A stretch of 64,000 nucleotides of DNA from Burkholderia sp. HI2500 (GTDB taxonomy: Bacteria > Pseudomonadota > Gammaproteobacteria > Burkholderiales > Burkholderiaceae): positions 806,001 through 870,000 of the forward strand of contig NZ_NKFL01000005.1 in the NCBI RefSeq assembly GCF_002223055.1, read 5' to 3'. The stretch's first letter is position 1, and every line of letters starts with the position of its first letter. The translations under genes were made by a program, and so were the position numbers. Shown here one piece after another: positions 17,977 to 26,165 of the stretch. The notes beneath the pieces were generated by a model. The model ran no database searches and was not told where the DNA came from. It saw only the letters and a program-made list of their open reading frames with translations.

Positions 17977-19794
17977 ATGTGCGGCATTGTCGGCGCAGTT
18001 GCGCAGCGTAATATCGTTCCGGTGCTGATCGAAGGATTGCGGCGCCTCGAATACCGTGGCTACGACTCGTGCGGCGTCGCCGTGCTCGAGCCGGGCGCAC
18101 CGAAGCGCGCGCGCAGCGTCGCACGCGTCGCCGATCTCGACGCGCAGGTGCGCGAATCGCACCTCGAAGGCACCACCGGCGTCGCGCACACGCGCTGGGC
18201 GACGCACGGCGCGCCCGTCACGCACAACGCGCATCCGATCTTCTCGTCGAACGCGCTCGCGCTCGTCCACAACGGCATCATCGAGAACTTCGAATCGCTG
18301 CGCGAAGCGCTGCGCGCGAAGGGCTACGAATTCGTGTCGCAGACCGACACCGAAGTGATCGCCCACCTCGTGCACAGCCTGTATCGCGGCAACCTGTTCG
18401 ACGCGGTGCGCGAGGCGGTGGGCCAGCTGCACGGCGCGTATGCGATCGCCGTGATCCACAAGGACCAGCCGCACACCGTCGTCGGCGCGCGCCAGGGTTC
18501 GCCGCTCGTGGTCGGCCACGGCGACGGCGAGAACTTCCTCGCGTCCGACGCACTCGCGCTCGCGGGCAGCACCGACCACTTCACGTTCCTCGAGGAAGGC
18601 GACGTGTGCGAGCTGTCGCTCGATGGCGTGAAGATCGTCGACCGCAACGGCGCCACCGTGCAGCGCGAGATCCGCGTGGTCAGCGCCTACGGCGGCGCGG
18701 TCGAACTCGGGCCGTATCGCCACTTCATGCAGAAGGAAATCTTCGAGCAGCCGCGCGCGCTCAGCGATACCGTGCCGCAGACGGATGCATTCGACGCGAC
18801 GCTGTTCGGCGACGCCGCGCCCGCCGCGTTCGCGGAGATCGACAGCCTGCTGATCCTCGCGTGCGGTACGAGCTACTACTCGGGCCTGACCGCGAAGTAC
18901 TGGCTCGAATCGATCGCGAAGATCCCGACCCAGGTCGAGATCGCGAGCGAATACCGCTACCGCGAATCGGTGCCGAACCCGCGCCAGCTCGTGCTGGTGA
19001 TCTCGCAGTCGGGCGAGACCGCCGACACGCTCGCCGCGCTCAAGCACGCGCAGTCGCTCGGCCATACGCATACGCTCGCGGTCTGCAACGTCGCGACGAG
19101 CGCGATGGTGCGCCTCACCGAAATGCAGTTCCTGACGCACGCGGGCACCGAGATCGGCGTCGCGTCGACGAAGGCGTTCACGACGCAGCTCGTCGCGCTG
19201 TTCGTGCTGGCGGCCACGCTCGGCAAGCTGCGCGGGCACGTCGATGCCGCGCAGGAAGCCGAATTCCTGAAGCAGCTGCGCCACCTGCCGGCCGCGCTGA
19301 ACAGCGTGCTCGCGCTGGAGCCGCAGATCATCGCGTGGTCGGAGGAATTCGCGCGCAAGGAAAACGCGCTGTTCCTCGGCCGCGGGCTGCACTACCCGAT
19401 CGCGCTCGAAGGCGCGCTGAAGCTGAAGGAAATCTCGTACATCCACGCCGAGGCCTATCCGGCCGGCGAACTGAAGCACGGGCCGCTCGCGCTCGTCACG
19501 GAAGCGATGCCGGTCGTCACGGTCGCGCCGAATGACACGCTGCTCGAGAAGCTGAAGTCGAACATGCAGGAAGTGCGTGCGCGCGGCGGCGAGCTGTACG
19601 TGTTCGCCGATGCCGACACGCAGATCGTCAACGACGACGGCCTGCACGTGATCCGGATGCCGGAGCACTACGGGCAACTGTCGCCGATCCTGCACGTCGT
19701 GCCGCTGCAATTGCTCGCGTATCACACCGCGTGCGCGCGCGGCACCGACGTCGACAAGCCGCGGAACCTCGCGAAGTCGGTGACGGTGGAATAA
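17977..19794 (+). CDS. glmS: Glutamine--fructose-6-phosphate aminotransferase (isomerizing)
   Basis: A 605-residue GlmS, which makes glucosamine-6-phosphate from fructose-6-phosphate and glutamine, the first step to UDP-GlcNAc. Cys2 (MCGIVGAV) is the N-terminal glutaminase nucleophile after Met removal. TRWATHGAP and HNGIIENF are conserved glutaminase segments. The two SIS domains carry [33 protein letters not shown] and the C-terminal [13 protein letters not shown]. The start has acaggactcactcattc ahead of it, without a strong ribosome site. No glmS ribozyme is present upstream; the 55-bp gap is too short. Confidence 0.97.
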   Translation: MCGIVGAVAQRNIVPVLIEGLRRLEYRGYDSCGVAVLEPGAPKRARSVARVADLDAQVRESHLEGTTGVAHTRWATHGAPVTHNAHPIFSSNALALVHNGIIENFESLREALRAKGYEFVSQTDTEVIAHLVHSLYRGNLFDAVREAVGQLHGAYAIAVIHKDQPHTVVGARQGSPLVVGHGDGENFLASDALALAGSTDHFTFLEEGDVCELSLDGVKIVDRNGATVQREIRVVSAYGGAVELGPYRHFMQKEIFEQPRALSDTVPQTDAFDATLFGDAAPAAFAEIDSLLILACGTSYYSGLTAKYWLESIAKIPTQVEIASEYRYRESVPNPRQLVLVISQSGETADTLAALKHAQSLGHTHTLAVCNVATSAMVRLTEMQFLTHAGTEIGVASTKAFTTQLVALFVLAATLGKLRGHVDAAQEAEFLKQLRHLPAALNSVLALEPQIIAWSEEFARKENALFLGRGLHYPIALEGALKLKEISYIHAEAYPAGELKHGPLALVTEAMPVVTVAPNDTLLEKLKSNMQEVRARGGELYVFADADTQIVNDDGLHVIRMPEHYGQLSPILHVVPLQLLAYHTACARGTDVDKPRNLAKSVTVE

Positions 19795-19873
19795 GGCGGG
19801 AAGTCGGGATGGCCTCCGCCGGGCCGTCCCGGGCGCGGTCCGGCGTGAAGCAGGCCATTCGGCCAGGTCGAAA

Positions 19874-19898
19874 TATATACCACTTGGTGGTATATAAT
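19874..19898 (+). promoter_or_regulatory. Palindromic operator overlapping the -10 box of the toxin-antitoxin operon
   Basis: A perfect 10-bp inverted repeat (TATATACCAC-ttg-GTGGTATATA, 19874-19896) overlaps a consensus TATAAT at 19893-19898. The toxin ATG is 26 bp downstream. A repressor bound here would block RNA polymerase, as expected for autoregulation by the antitoxin or the TA complex. A clear -35 box is lacking. Confidence 0.8.
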
Positions 19899-19923
19899 CC
19901 TGTGCAAACTCGACCGACCCGAC

Positions 19924-20289
19924 ATGCCTGCTTCCGTACGACGCGTCTTCAAGACGAAGTGGTTTCACAAGGCAGCGAGAAAATCAGGTATCGCCGATGC
20001 CGAACGCTGCCGCGTCGCGCAGGAACTGGCACGCGGCCAGGGCACCGAGCTCGGCGGCAACGTCTGGAAAAAGCGCCTGGACGGCAATCGGCAGCGCGGG
20101 ATCGTGCTGAGCAAGGTCGGGCGAGCGTGGGTGTTCGTGTTCCTGTTCGCGAAACGCGATCGGGACGACATCGACGAACGCGAACTGCGCGCCTTCAGAA
20201 AGCTCGCCGCGGATATCGGGCGCCGCAGCGACACCGAGGTCGCGACGCTGATCGCACTTAAAGAGCTTGTGGAGATTTGCAATGGCTAA
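19924..20289 (+). CDS. RelE-type toxin of a type II toxin-antitoxin pair
   Basis: A 121-residue basic protein of the RelE superfamily (PF06296-like), expected to act as an mRNA-cleaving or translation-inhibiting toxin. Visible family pattern: KTKWFHKAARKSGI, then VWKKRLDGNRQRGIVLSKVGRAWVFVFLFAKRDRDDIDERELRAFRKLA, which is the strand-rich RelE core in which an Arg-rich strand precedes VFLFAK. The gene precedes its antitoxin and overlaps it by 8 bp. The toxin-first order is typical of the higBA/xre-relE style. The cleaved target is not known. Confidence 0.85.
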   Translation: MPASVRRVFKTKWFHKAARKSGIADAERCRVAQELARGQGTELGGNVWKKRLDGNRQRGIVLSKVGRAWVFVFLFAKRDRDDIDERELRAFRKLAADIGRRSDTEVATLIALKELVEICNG

Positions 20290-20602
20290 GAGTCGATTCA
20301 AGAGCGATGCGACGGAGGCGATTCACAGCGCCGCGTCGGGCCTCTATCGCGCCAAGCTGATCGACAAGAAGACGATGCGCGAATACGACGATCTCTGCAT
20401 CGAAGCCGCGCCGCAGTTCGACCCCGAGGCAATCGCCCGCATCCGCAAATCCGTCAACGTCAGCCAGAGCGTGTTCGCGCTCTACCTGAACACGACGGCT
20501 TCGACGATCCGCCAATGGGAACAGGGCGACAAGCGGCCGAGCGGCATCGCCGCCCGGATGCTGCAGATCGTCGAGAAGCACGGGCTCGAGGTGTTCTCCT
20601 GA
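20282..20602 (+). CDS. XRE-family antitoxin
   Basis: A 106-residue DNA-binding antitoxin. The C-terminal helix-turn-helix (NVSQSVFALYLNTTASTIRQWEQGDKRPSG, about residues 60-90) is of the type found in YiaG-like regulators. The N-terminal 50 residues (DATEAIHSAASGLYRAKLIDKKTMREYDDL) should bind and neutralise the toxin. I chose the ATG at 20282; the open frame extends five codons further, but this start gives the standard MAKSRFKSD opening. It likely binds the palindrome at 19874-19896. Confidence 0.87.
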   Translation: MAKSRFKSDATEAIHSAASGLYRAKLIDKKTMREYDDLCIEAAPQFDPEAIARIRKSVNVSQSVFALYLNTTASTIRQWEQGDKRPSGIAARMLQIVEKHGLEVFS

Positions 20603-20669
20603 GCCACTGCCCCGAATGCGCATGCACGGCCGGCCGAACGCGGGTCGCAAGGAATATGACGGAGAGACA

Positions 20670-21161
20670 ATGGTAAGACTGATTGGATGCGGTGTGCTGG
20701 CGCTGACGTTCGCGTCGACGGGCTGGGCCGCCGAGCATTACGTCGAGGTCTGGAACCCGCCCGAGGCGCGGAAGCCGGCGGCCCATGCGCCGGAAGCCCG
20801 TACGCCGGAAGCCCGTATGCCGGACGCCCGTACCCCGGCCACGCACACGGGCGCCGACGCGCGCACCGGCAAGAGCGCGGAGAAGCACGCGAACGCCACC
20901 CCGAAAGCCGCGGCGAAGCCGCACAAGCGCCGCGTCGCGCAGGCGGTGAAAGCCGATTCGCATCGCCCGCCCGCGGCCGGGACGCCGGCCGCTCCGCGCC
21001 CCGTTGCGCAGCCCGCACCGGGACGCCTGACGGTGATGCAGCCGGCTGCGCCCGATGCGCCGCACGCACTGAGTTACTCCAACATCCCGCGTCAATACAC
21101 GCCGGACGGCAACGTGCTGCAGGTCGGCACGCACGGCCGCTCCGCGGAGGTGACTCGATAA
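20670..21161 (+). CDS. Secreted Ala/Pro-rich protein with pentapeptide repeats, unknown function
   Basis: A 163-residue protein with a signal peptide (MVRLIGCGVLALTFASTGWAA, cleavage near residue 21). The mature part begins EHYVEVWNPPEARKPAAHAPEA, then three tandem PEART-like pentapeptides, a Lys/Ala-rich stretch, and a C-terminus with LSYSNIPRQYTPDGNVLQVGTHGR, which looks like the folded or conserved part. GGAGAG at 20661-20666 fixes the start. It overlaps the next gene by one base (TAATG), so the two form a coupled pair. No enzymatic motif is visible. Confidence 0.72.
   Translation: MVRLIGCGVLALTFASTGWAAEHYVEVWNPPEARKPAAHAPEARTPEARMPDARTPATHTGADARTGKSAEKHANATPKAAAKPHKRRVAQAVKADSHRPPAAGTPAAPRPVAQPAPGRLTVMQPAAPDAPHALSYSNIPRQYTPDGNVLQVGTHGRSAEVTR
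20789..20833. repeat. Three tandem 15-bp repeats inside the secreted-protein gene
   Basis: Copies at 20789-20803, 20804-20818 and 20819-20833 share GCCGGA(A/C)GCCCGTA(C/T) and encode the PEART/PEARM/PDART pentapeptides. Copy-number change here would be in frame. Confidence 0.85.
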
Positions 21162-21379
21162 TGGAAGCGCAAACCTACCACGGCTACCAGATCTGGGGCC
21201 ACGCGATCCTGCAGCAGGACGAGATCCTGCAACCCGAGCGCTTCGCGGCGAGCGGCACGATCACGCAGAACAACAAGCTGGTCGAGGCGTCGGGCGTGCT
21301 CGGTGTGTTCGACACCGAGGACGATGCGCGCGAAGCAGGGCTCGAATGGGCTCGCGCCTGGATCGACAGCCACCGCTGA
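21161..21379 (+). CDS. Small protein of unknown function, coupled to the secreted-protein gene
   Basis: A 72-residue protein (MEAQTYHGYQIWGHAI...). Its ATG shares a base with the TAA of the upstream gene. It has a beta-rich N-terminal half (YHGYQIWGHAILQ, SGTITQNNKLVEASGVLGVFD) and a C-terminal helix (EDDAREAGLEWARAWIDSH). The size and plan recall the 73-residue gene at 12549. There is no signal peptide, so it is cytosolic. The function is unknown. Confidence 0.75.
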   Translation: MEAQTYHGYQIWGHAILQQDEILQPERFAASGTITQNNKLVEASGVLGVFDTEDDAREAGLEWARAWIDSHR

Positions 21380-21417
21380 GCCGGCGCCACGCATCGGCCG
21401 GCTGCACACCGCAAATG

Positions 21418-21446
21418 AAAAAAAGGGGCGTCATGGACGCCCCTTT
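21418..21446 (-). terminator. Terminator of the iron-permease operon
   Basis: Stem aaaggggcgtc / gacgcccctt t with a 3-base loop. Read on the minus strand it is followed by seven T residues, so it ends the transcript from the cupredoxin and FTR1 genes. Confidence 0.85.
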
Positions 21447-21466
21447 CCTCGTCGACCCCGAACAAC

Positions 21467-22303
21467 TCAGGCTGCAGGCCGTGGCGGCCGCATGGCCGTC
21501 TGCGGCCGGCCGACGAGCCGTGCCAGCCCGACGATCGTGGCCAGTGTCGCGAGGTACGCGACGATCTGGATCCCCGCCGGTCGCGCGGTATAGCCGATCA
21601 GCGCATGCAGCGCCTTGCCGACAAGGCTCGAATCCTTGAGCAGCCACGACGTATCCCAGATCGTATCGCCCCACGACGGCACGAGGCCCGCCGAGAGCAG
21701 GAAGCCGACGCACTGGCTGGCCATCCCCGCCGCGAGCAGCACGATCAGCCAGTTGGTGACGGAGAACAGGCGCTTCAGCGGAATCTGCAGCAGGCCCGCA
21801 TACATCCCGTAGCCGAGCCCGGCGCCGCCCAGCACACCCAGCAGCCCGCCGACGATCATCTGCGGCGTCTGCCCCGGATCGCCCGCCGCGATGCCGTACA
21901 GGAACAGCACGGCCTCGGAGCCTTCGCGCAATACCGCGACGCCGACCACGATCGCCAGCCCCGTCAGCGGCTTGCTGCCGTCCGCGACGGCGCGCCCGAC
22001 CGCGGTCATCTGCATCGCCATCTCGCGGCCGTGCCGGCTCATCCAGATGCTGTGCCACGCGAGCATCAGCGTCGCGACGAACATCACACCCGCGTTGAAG
22101 ACTTCCTGCCCCATGCCGGACGCCCACTGCGAGATCCCGTCGGCGAACGCGGCGATCAGGCCGGCGCCGATCACGCCGCCCGCCAGCCCGCCGCCGACCC
22201 ACCAGCCGCGCCGCGGCACGCCCTTGGTGGCGGCCATCACGATCGACACCACCAGCGCGGCCTCGAGCACTTCACGAAAGACGATCAGGGCAGTAGACAA
22301 CAT
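21467..22303 (-). CDS. FTR1-family iron permease (FtrC/EfeU-like)
   Basis: A 278-residue inner-membrane protein with seven hydrophobic segments. It has the two REXXE iron-binding motifs of the FTR1/OFeT family: REVLEA at about residues 10-15 and REGSEA at about 125-130. The family moves oxidised ferrous iron across the inner membrane. It lies 12 bp downstream of a periplasmic cupredoxin gene, matching the FtrB-FtrC part of the ftrABCD iron system of Bordetella and Burkholderia. The P19-like FtrA and the ferredoxin-like FtrD are not next to it. A terminator follows directly. Confidence 0.9.
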   Translation of the reverse strand: MLSTALIVFREVLEAALVVSIVMAATKGVPRRGWWVGGGLAGGVIGAGLIAAFADGISQWASGMGQEVFNAGVMFVATLMLAWHSIWMSRHGREMAMQMTAVGRAVADGSKPLTGLAIVVGVAVLREGSEAVLFLYGIAAGDPGQTPQMIVGGLLGVLGGAGLGYGMYAGLLQIPLKRLFSVTNWLIVLLAAGMASQCVGFLLSAGLVPSWGDTIWDTSWLLKDSSLVGKALHALIGYTARPAGIQIVAYLATLATIVGLARLVGRPQTAMRPPRPAA

Positions 22304-22315
22304 GGCGATAGGGGC

Positions 22316-22648
22316 TTATTTGACGGTCAGGTGCGTCTTCGACTGCGCTTCGTGATACTCGTCGTGGAATTCGTACGTGCCGGCCTTCAGCGGCCCGACC
22401 AGGATCTCCACCGACTTGCCCGCGGGCACGACCTTCTCCGCCTTGAAGTCGTCGCTCTCGAATTCGGCGGGCGTCGCGTCGAGGTTCTTCACGACGAACT
22501 TCACCTTCTTGCCGGCCGGGATCGTCACGCCATCGGGCGAAAACTTGTGGTCCTTCAGGGTCAGGTTGACGACATCGTCGGCCGCGAATGCGGACGTGGC
22601 CGATGCGCCCAGCAGGGCCAGTGCGAAGCCGAAAGCAAAACGGTTCAT
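22316..22648 (-). CDS. Periplasmic cupredoxin-domain protein (FtrB-like)
   Basis: A 110-residue protein with a signal peptide (MNRFAFGFALALLGASATSAFA, cleavage at about 22) and a cupredoxin fold of the Cupredoxin_1 type: HKFSPDGVTIPAGKKVKFVVKNLDATPAEFESDDF and GTYEFHDEYHEAQSKTHLTVK. Family members lack the full type-1 copper site; here His, Glu and Asp in EFHDEYH are possible metal ligands. It is expected to oxidise or hand over iron to the adjoining FTR1 permease. It is first in the operon, with a Fur-box-like sequence 39-57 bp upstream. Confidence 0.88.
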   Translation of the reverse strand: MNRFAFGFALALLGASATSAFAADDVVNLTLKDHKFSPDGVTIPAGKKVKFVVKNLDATPAEFESDDFKAEKVVPAGKSVEILVGPLKAGTYEFHDEYHEAQSKTHLTVK

Positions 22649-22686
22649 GAGGGTAACGAATTGAAATATCGAAGGGAACCGATACT

Positions 22687-22705
22687 AAGATCGATTCGCA
22701 TTTTC
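22687..22705 (-). promoter_or_regulatory. Fur-box-like sequence upstream of the cupredoxin gene
   Basis: On the minus strand this 19-mer (GAAAATGCGAATCGATCTT) matches the classical Fur consensus at 12 of 19 positions by eye. The position upstream of an iron-uptake operon fits. The match is moderate and needs scoring against a Burkholderia Fur matrix. Confidence 0.4.
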
Positions 22706-22930
22706 AACTCGCGTACCCTTACTGGCGACATGGTGATCACGCTTCATGGATCGCAGTCGCGCGTTGCCCGGCAAGGCATCCGCCCCGCCGTGCCCGGAAC
22801 GCTTCGCCGTCAATCGGGATAAATTCCGAATGACGTCAAAGGCGCGACCGCAATTCGTCAGACTTCACGTTTACAACCGTCTGTCGCTGCAGCGACGCCG
22901 CGACACGGATTTCCCGCAACACGCGTACGC

Positions 22931-22961
22931 TTGACCTTCCCACCGTGGCAAGCTTCATGCT
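22931..22961 (+). promoter_or_regulatory. CueR-type (MerR family) promoter/operator ahead of the copper chaperone
   Basis: TTGACC (-35) at 22931-22936 is followed by the dyad CTTCCCAC-c-GTGGCAAG (22936-22952; arms match at 7 of 8) and a candidate -10 at 22956-22961. The resulting 19-bp spacer is the abnormal spacing that MerR-family activators correct. The sequence closely resembles known CueR sites of the form TTGACCTTCCC...GGNAAG. Confidence 0.75.
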
Positions 22962-22997
22962 GTCGATGCTTGTCAATCGTCAACTCAGGAGAACACG

Positions 22998-23198
22998 ATG
23001 GAATTCGAAGTCCAGGACATGACCTGCGGCGGCTGCGCCAACGCCATCACGCGCGCGGTGACGGCCGCCGATCCCGCCGCGAAGCTCGACATCGACGTCG
23101 CGGCGAAGATCGTCAAGGTCGAATCGGCGCAAGGCGCCGAGCGCGTGCAGTCGATCATCGAAGCCGCCGGCTTCCACCCCGCGCTGCGCGCCGCATAA
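22998..23198 (+). CDS. Heavy-metal-associated (CopZ-like) copper chaperone
   Basis: A 66-residue single HMA domain. It has the metal-binding MTCGGC motif (residues 8-13) with the following helix NAITRAVTAADP, and the second half IVKVESAQGAERVQSIIEAAGFHP. It is expected to bind Cu(I) in the cytosol and deliver it to a P-type ATPase, which is not in this window. AGGAGA a few bases upstream sets the start. The CueR-like operator ahead of it supports copper-induced expression. Confidence 0.92.
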   Translation: MEFEVQDMTCGGCANAITRAVTAADPAAKLDIDVAAKIVKVESAQGAERVQSIIEAAGFHPALRAA

Positions 23199-23262
23199 CG
23201 TCCGCACCCTGCGAACCGCGGGCACACCGCCGACCGGCGCTGCGCCCGCGCCCGATTGCGCG

Positions 23263-24753
23263 TCAGCGCAGCCGGATCAGCGTCGACTTCAGCTCGGTGT
23301 ATTTCTCGAGCGCATGCAGCGACTTGTCGCGGCCGTTGCCCGACTGCTTGTAGCCGCCGAACGGGAAGTTCATGTCGCCGCCCTCGTCGTAGCAGTTCAC
23401 CCAGACGGTGCCCGCACGCAGCCGGCGCGACACGTCGTGCGCGGTCGTCAGGTTCGACGTCCACACGGCCGCGGCCAGCCCGTATTCGGTGTCGTTCGCG
23501 ATCCGCACCGCTTCGTCTACGTCGTCGAACACGATCACCGACAGCACGGGCCCGAAGATCTCCTCGCGCGCGATCTTCGCGTCGGGCTTCACCTCGAACA
23601 CCGTCGGCTCCACGTAGAAGCCGCCCGTTTCCGCCTTCACGCGCGCACCACCCGTGACGAGCCTGCCTTCGCTGCGACCGGCCTCGATATAGCCGAGCAC
23701 GCGCTCGAGCTGGATGCCGTCGACGATCGCGCCCATCGACACCGACGGATCGAGCGGATTGCCGGGCACGTACGCGCGTGCGGCCGCGACGAGCTTCTCG
23801 ATGAACGCGTCCTTGATGTCGCGATGCACGAGCAGGCGGGAACCTGCCGTGCACATCTCGCCCATGTTGTAGAAGATCGCGCCGGCAGCCGCCTGCGCCG
23901 CGCGGTCGAGATCGGGACAATCGGGCAGCACGATGTTCGGCGACTTGCCGCCGAGTTCGAGCCACGCGCGCTTCAGGTTCGACTGCGCGGCGTACTGCAT
24001 GATCAGCTTGCCGACCGCCGTCGAGCCCGTGAACGCGATGCAGTCGACGTCGCGATGCAGCGCGAGCAGCTTGCCCGGCTCGCCCGCGCCCGGCACGACG
24101 TTGAACACGCCCGCGGGAATGCCGGCCTCAACCGCGAGTTGCGCGACACGGATCGCGGTCAGCGGCGATTTCTCCGACGGTTTCAGCACGACGCTGTTGC
24201 CGGCCGCGAGCGCCGGGCCGAATTTCCACGCGGCCATCAGGATCGGGAAGTTCCACGGCACGACGGCGGCCACCACGCCGACCGGCTCACGCGTGACGAG
24301 ACCGACGAGATGATGATCGGCCGGCGCAACCTCGCCGCCCACCTTGTCGATCGCTTCGGCAAACCATTCGACGCAGTACGCGGCGCCCGGCACGTCGACC
24401 GTCGTCGTGTCGCCGATCGGCTTGCCGGCGTCGAGGGTCTCGAGCAGCGACAGCTCGTCGAGATGCTCGCGCATCAGCGCGGCCCAGCGCAGCAGCACGG
24501 CCTTGCGCGCACGCGGGTTCATGCCGGCCCACACGCCCGCGTCGAACGCGCGGCGCGCGGCCGCGACGGCCGCGTTCACGTCGGCTTCGCCGCAATCGGC
24601 GACCTTCACGAGCACGCGGCCGTCGATCGGGCTCACGCAGTCGAACGTCTTGCCGCCGTGCGCGTCGCGCGACGCGCCGTCGATGAATGCGCGCCCTTCG
24701 ATCTCGAGCGACGCCGCCTTGTCCTGCCAGTCAGCCAAAGTCAACTTGTTCAT
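23263..24753 (-). CDS. puuC: Aldehyde dehydrogenase, gamma-glutamyl-gamma-aminobutyraldehyde type
   Basis: A 496-residue NAD(P)+-dependent aldehyde dehydrogenase. It shows the cofactor motif VVPWNFPILMAAWKFGPALAAGN, FTGSTAVGK, the catalytic Glu in LELGGKSPNIV, the catalytic Cys in GEMCTAGSR, and NPFGGYKQSGNGRDKS-type sequence at the C-terminus (FPFGGYKQSGNGRDKS). The length and the PuuC-like N-terminus (ASLEIEGRAFIDGASRDAHGGKTFDC) fit gamma-glutamyl-gamma-aminobutyraldehyde dehydrogenase. It sits downstream of the PuuR-like regulator on the minus strand and next to puuD/puuA, so the substrate assignment is well supported by context. CTGAGG lies just ahead of the start. Confidence 0.9.
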   Translation of the reverse strand: MNKLTLADWQDKAASLEIEGRAFIDGASRDAHGGKTFDCVSPIDGRVLVKVADCGEADVNAAVAAARRAFDAGVWAGMNPRARKAVLLRWAALMREHLDELSLLETLDAGKPIGDTTTVDVPGAAYCVEWFAEAIDKVGGEVAPADHHLVGLVTREPVGVVAAVVPWNFPILMAAWKFGPALAAGNSVVLKPSEKSPLTAIRVAQLAVEAGIPAGVFNVVPGAGEPGKLLALHRDVDCIAFTGSTAVGKLIMQYAAQSNLKRAWLELGGKSPNIVLPDCPDLDRAAQAAAGAIFYNMGEMCTAGSRLLVHRDIKDAFIEKLVAAARAYVPGNPLDPSVSMGAIVDGIQLERVLGYIEAGRSEGRLVTGGARVKAETGGFYVEPTVFEVKPDAKIAREEIFGPVLSVIVFDDVDEAVRIANDTEYGLAAAVWTSNLTTAHDVSRRLRAGTVWVNCYDEGGDMNFPFGGYKQSGNGRDKSLHALEKYTELKSTLIRLR

Positions 24754-24849
24754 CAGGATGCCTCAGTTTTTTGGCATTCGCGATGCGACACGCCGCTGCG
24801 CATGACGCGCAGCCGGCCGGCAGCGAATGCAGTGACGCGCGGGGGGAGC

Positions 24850-25419
24850 TCAGAAGGTCGCCGGCGAATTGGCCGAGACGACCTCGCAGATCAGGTCCGC
24901 GCTGGGATTGCGAAAACGGTGCGGCAAACGGCTTTCGAAGTAGTAGCCGTCTCCGGGGTCGAGCAGCCACGTCGCGCCGTCGACGGTCAGCTCGAGCCGG
25001 CCCGACACGACGACCCCGCCCTCGTGCCCCGCGTGCACGAGCATCTCGGGCCCCGTATCGGCCTGCGGCTGGTAGATCTCGCGCAGGATGCACATGTTGC
25101 GATCCTTCATGCTCGCGCCGACCAGATGAAACGCGAGCGTGTCGTTGCCGAGGTTCGGCATCTCGTCGCGACGCGACACGACCGAGCGCGATTCGACGAG
25201 CTCGAACGTGAAGAACTCCGCGAGACTCATCGGGATGCATTCGAGCAGCTTCTTCAACGAGCCGACCGACGGGCTCACGCGGCCCTGTTCGATCAGCGAG
25301 ATCGTGCCGTTGGTCACGCCGGCCCGCTTCGCGAGTTCGCGCTGCGACAGGCCATGCTTGTTGCGCACGAAACGCAGGCGCTCGGCGACTTCGGTGGACA
25401 TCGATTCGGTTTCGGACAC
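24850..25419 (-). CDS. puuR: XRE-cupin regulator of the putrescine locus (PuuR-like)
   Basis: A 189-residue regulator. The N-terminal XRE helix-turn-helix is RFVRNKHGLSQRELAKRAGVTNGTISLIEQGRVSPSVGSLKKLL (about residues 17-60). The C-terminal cupin (about 110-180) has HAGHEGGVVVSGRLELTVDG and WLLDPGDGYYFESRLPHRFRN. This is the PuuR architecture, a putrescine-responsive repressor of puu genes. It is divergent from puuD across a 906-bp gap and upstream of puuC. Short ATAAAGTGA-like sites in its own leader (aaagtga 25435-25441, tcacttt 25475-25481) could be operators. Confidence 0.88.
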   Translation of the reverse strand: MSETESMSTEVAERLRFVRNKHGLSQRELAKRAGVTNGTISLIEQGRVSPSVGSLKKLLECIPMSLAEFFTFELVESRSVVSRRDEMPNLGNDTLAFHLVGASMKDRNMCILREIYQPQADTGPEMLVHAGHEGGVVVSGRLELTVDGATWLLDPGDGYYFESRLPHRFRNPSADLICEVVSANSPATF

Positions 25420-25610
25420 GATAAGTGCGATGACAAAGTGAAACGACGCGGTGGACAGCCGTTGAATATTCTAATCACTTTATGCCGCACATCAGCGGGG
25501 AAAACCCTGAAAGGCGTTCGAAATAATGAACACCCCGTCGATTATTCCTTTTGCGAATCTTTTGTTCGCACTGCTCGGGAAAGCCCTGATACAGCACCGT
25601 TAAAAAACAT

Positions 25611-25638
25611 TTGACGCCGTTTTTGGCTCGTATATGCT
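25611..25638 (+). promoter_or_regulatory. Probable sigma-70 promoter of the puu/pot operon
   Basis: TTGACG (25611-25616) and TATGCT (25633-25638) are separated by 16 bp, in an A/T-rich setting (gttaaaaaacatTTGACG). It is the best -35/-10 pair in the gap and points to puuD. Confidence 0.6.
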
Positions 25639-26059
25639 GGCTCTCAGGTTAGCGTCATCAAGCATTCATCGGCAGCAAAAAACGTTATTGCAACGCAAAA
25701 ATTGATGCCCATCAATGTAAATAACGCGTAACCGGCGCCTTGATTATTTTAAACGCCCCGCGCGTCGAAACGGTCAGGTGTTCAATACTTTCAACAACCC
25801 AGTCGAGTGTAATCGTGAGAGTCCGTGGCCCTCTGGTGAGGTGGGATCGAGGCGATGTGCGAAGTTTGCGCAGCGCGGCGTCCGCTTCCGACGACGGCAG
25901 TTGCGGCTGGCATAGTCCTCGCCTGCTTCACCTGTCGATCTACACCATCCTGTCCCGTCGTTCCGTTCGGCGTCACAACGCCGTTTCCGCACGCGCATTC
26001 GTCGCCGTCGATACCGACGAAGTGGCGTCGCTGCTGCCGTAGCGCCTCTCCTTTCTTTA

Positions 26060-26165
26060 CGTCGTTCGTTTCATCTGCTGATTCGCCAACCGCATCGTCC
26101 ATGCGGTGACGGAACGCGTTCGCGCATGCGTTGCCGCGTCGCGTGTCGCAATGAAACGAACGACG
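26060..26165. repeat. 15-bp perfect inverted repeat in the putative puuD leader
   Basis: CGTCGTTCGTTTCAT at 26060-26074 is matched by its exact reverse complement at 26151-26165, with 76 bases between. In RNA this would form a long-range stem 160 bases before puuD. It does not enclose an open reading frame with coding character. Confidence 0.8.

Noticed and set aside
20789..20833. CRISPR-like or regulatory repeat
   Set aside because: In-frame pentapeptide-coding repeats inside a gene explain it.
25740..26042. 100-residue open frame in the puuR-puuD gap
   Set aside because: No ribosome site, no family-like pattern and a biased Ser/Arg composition. It overlaps equally open frames on the other strand.
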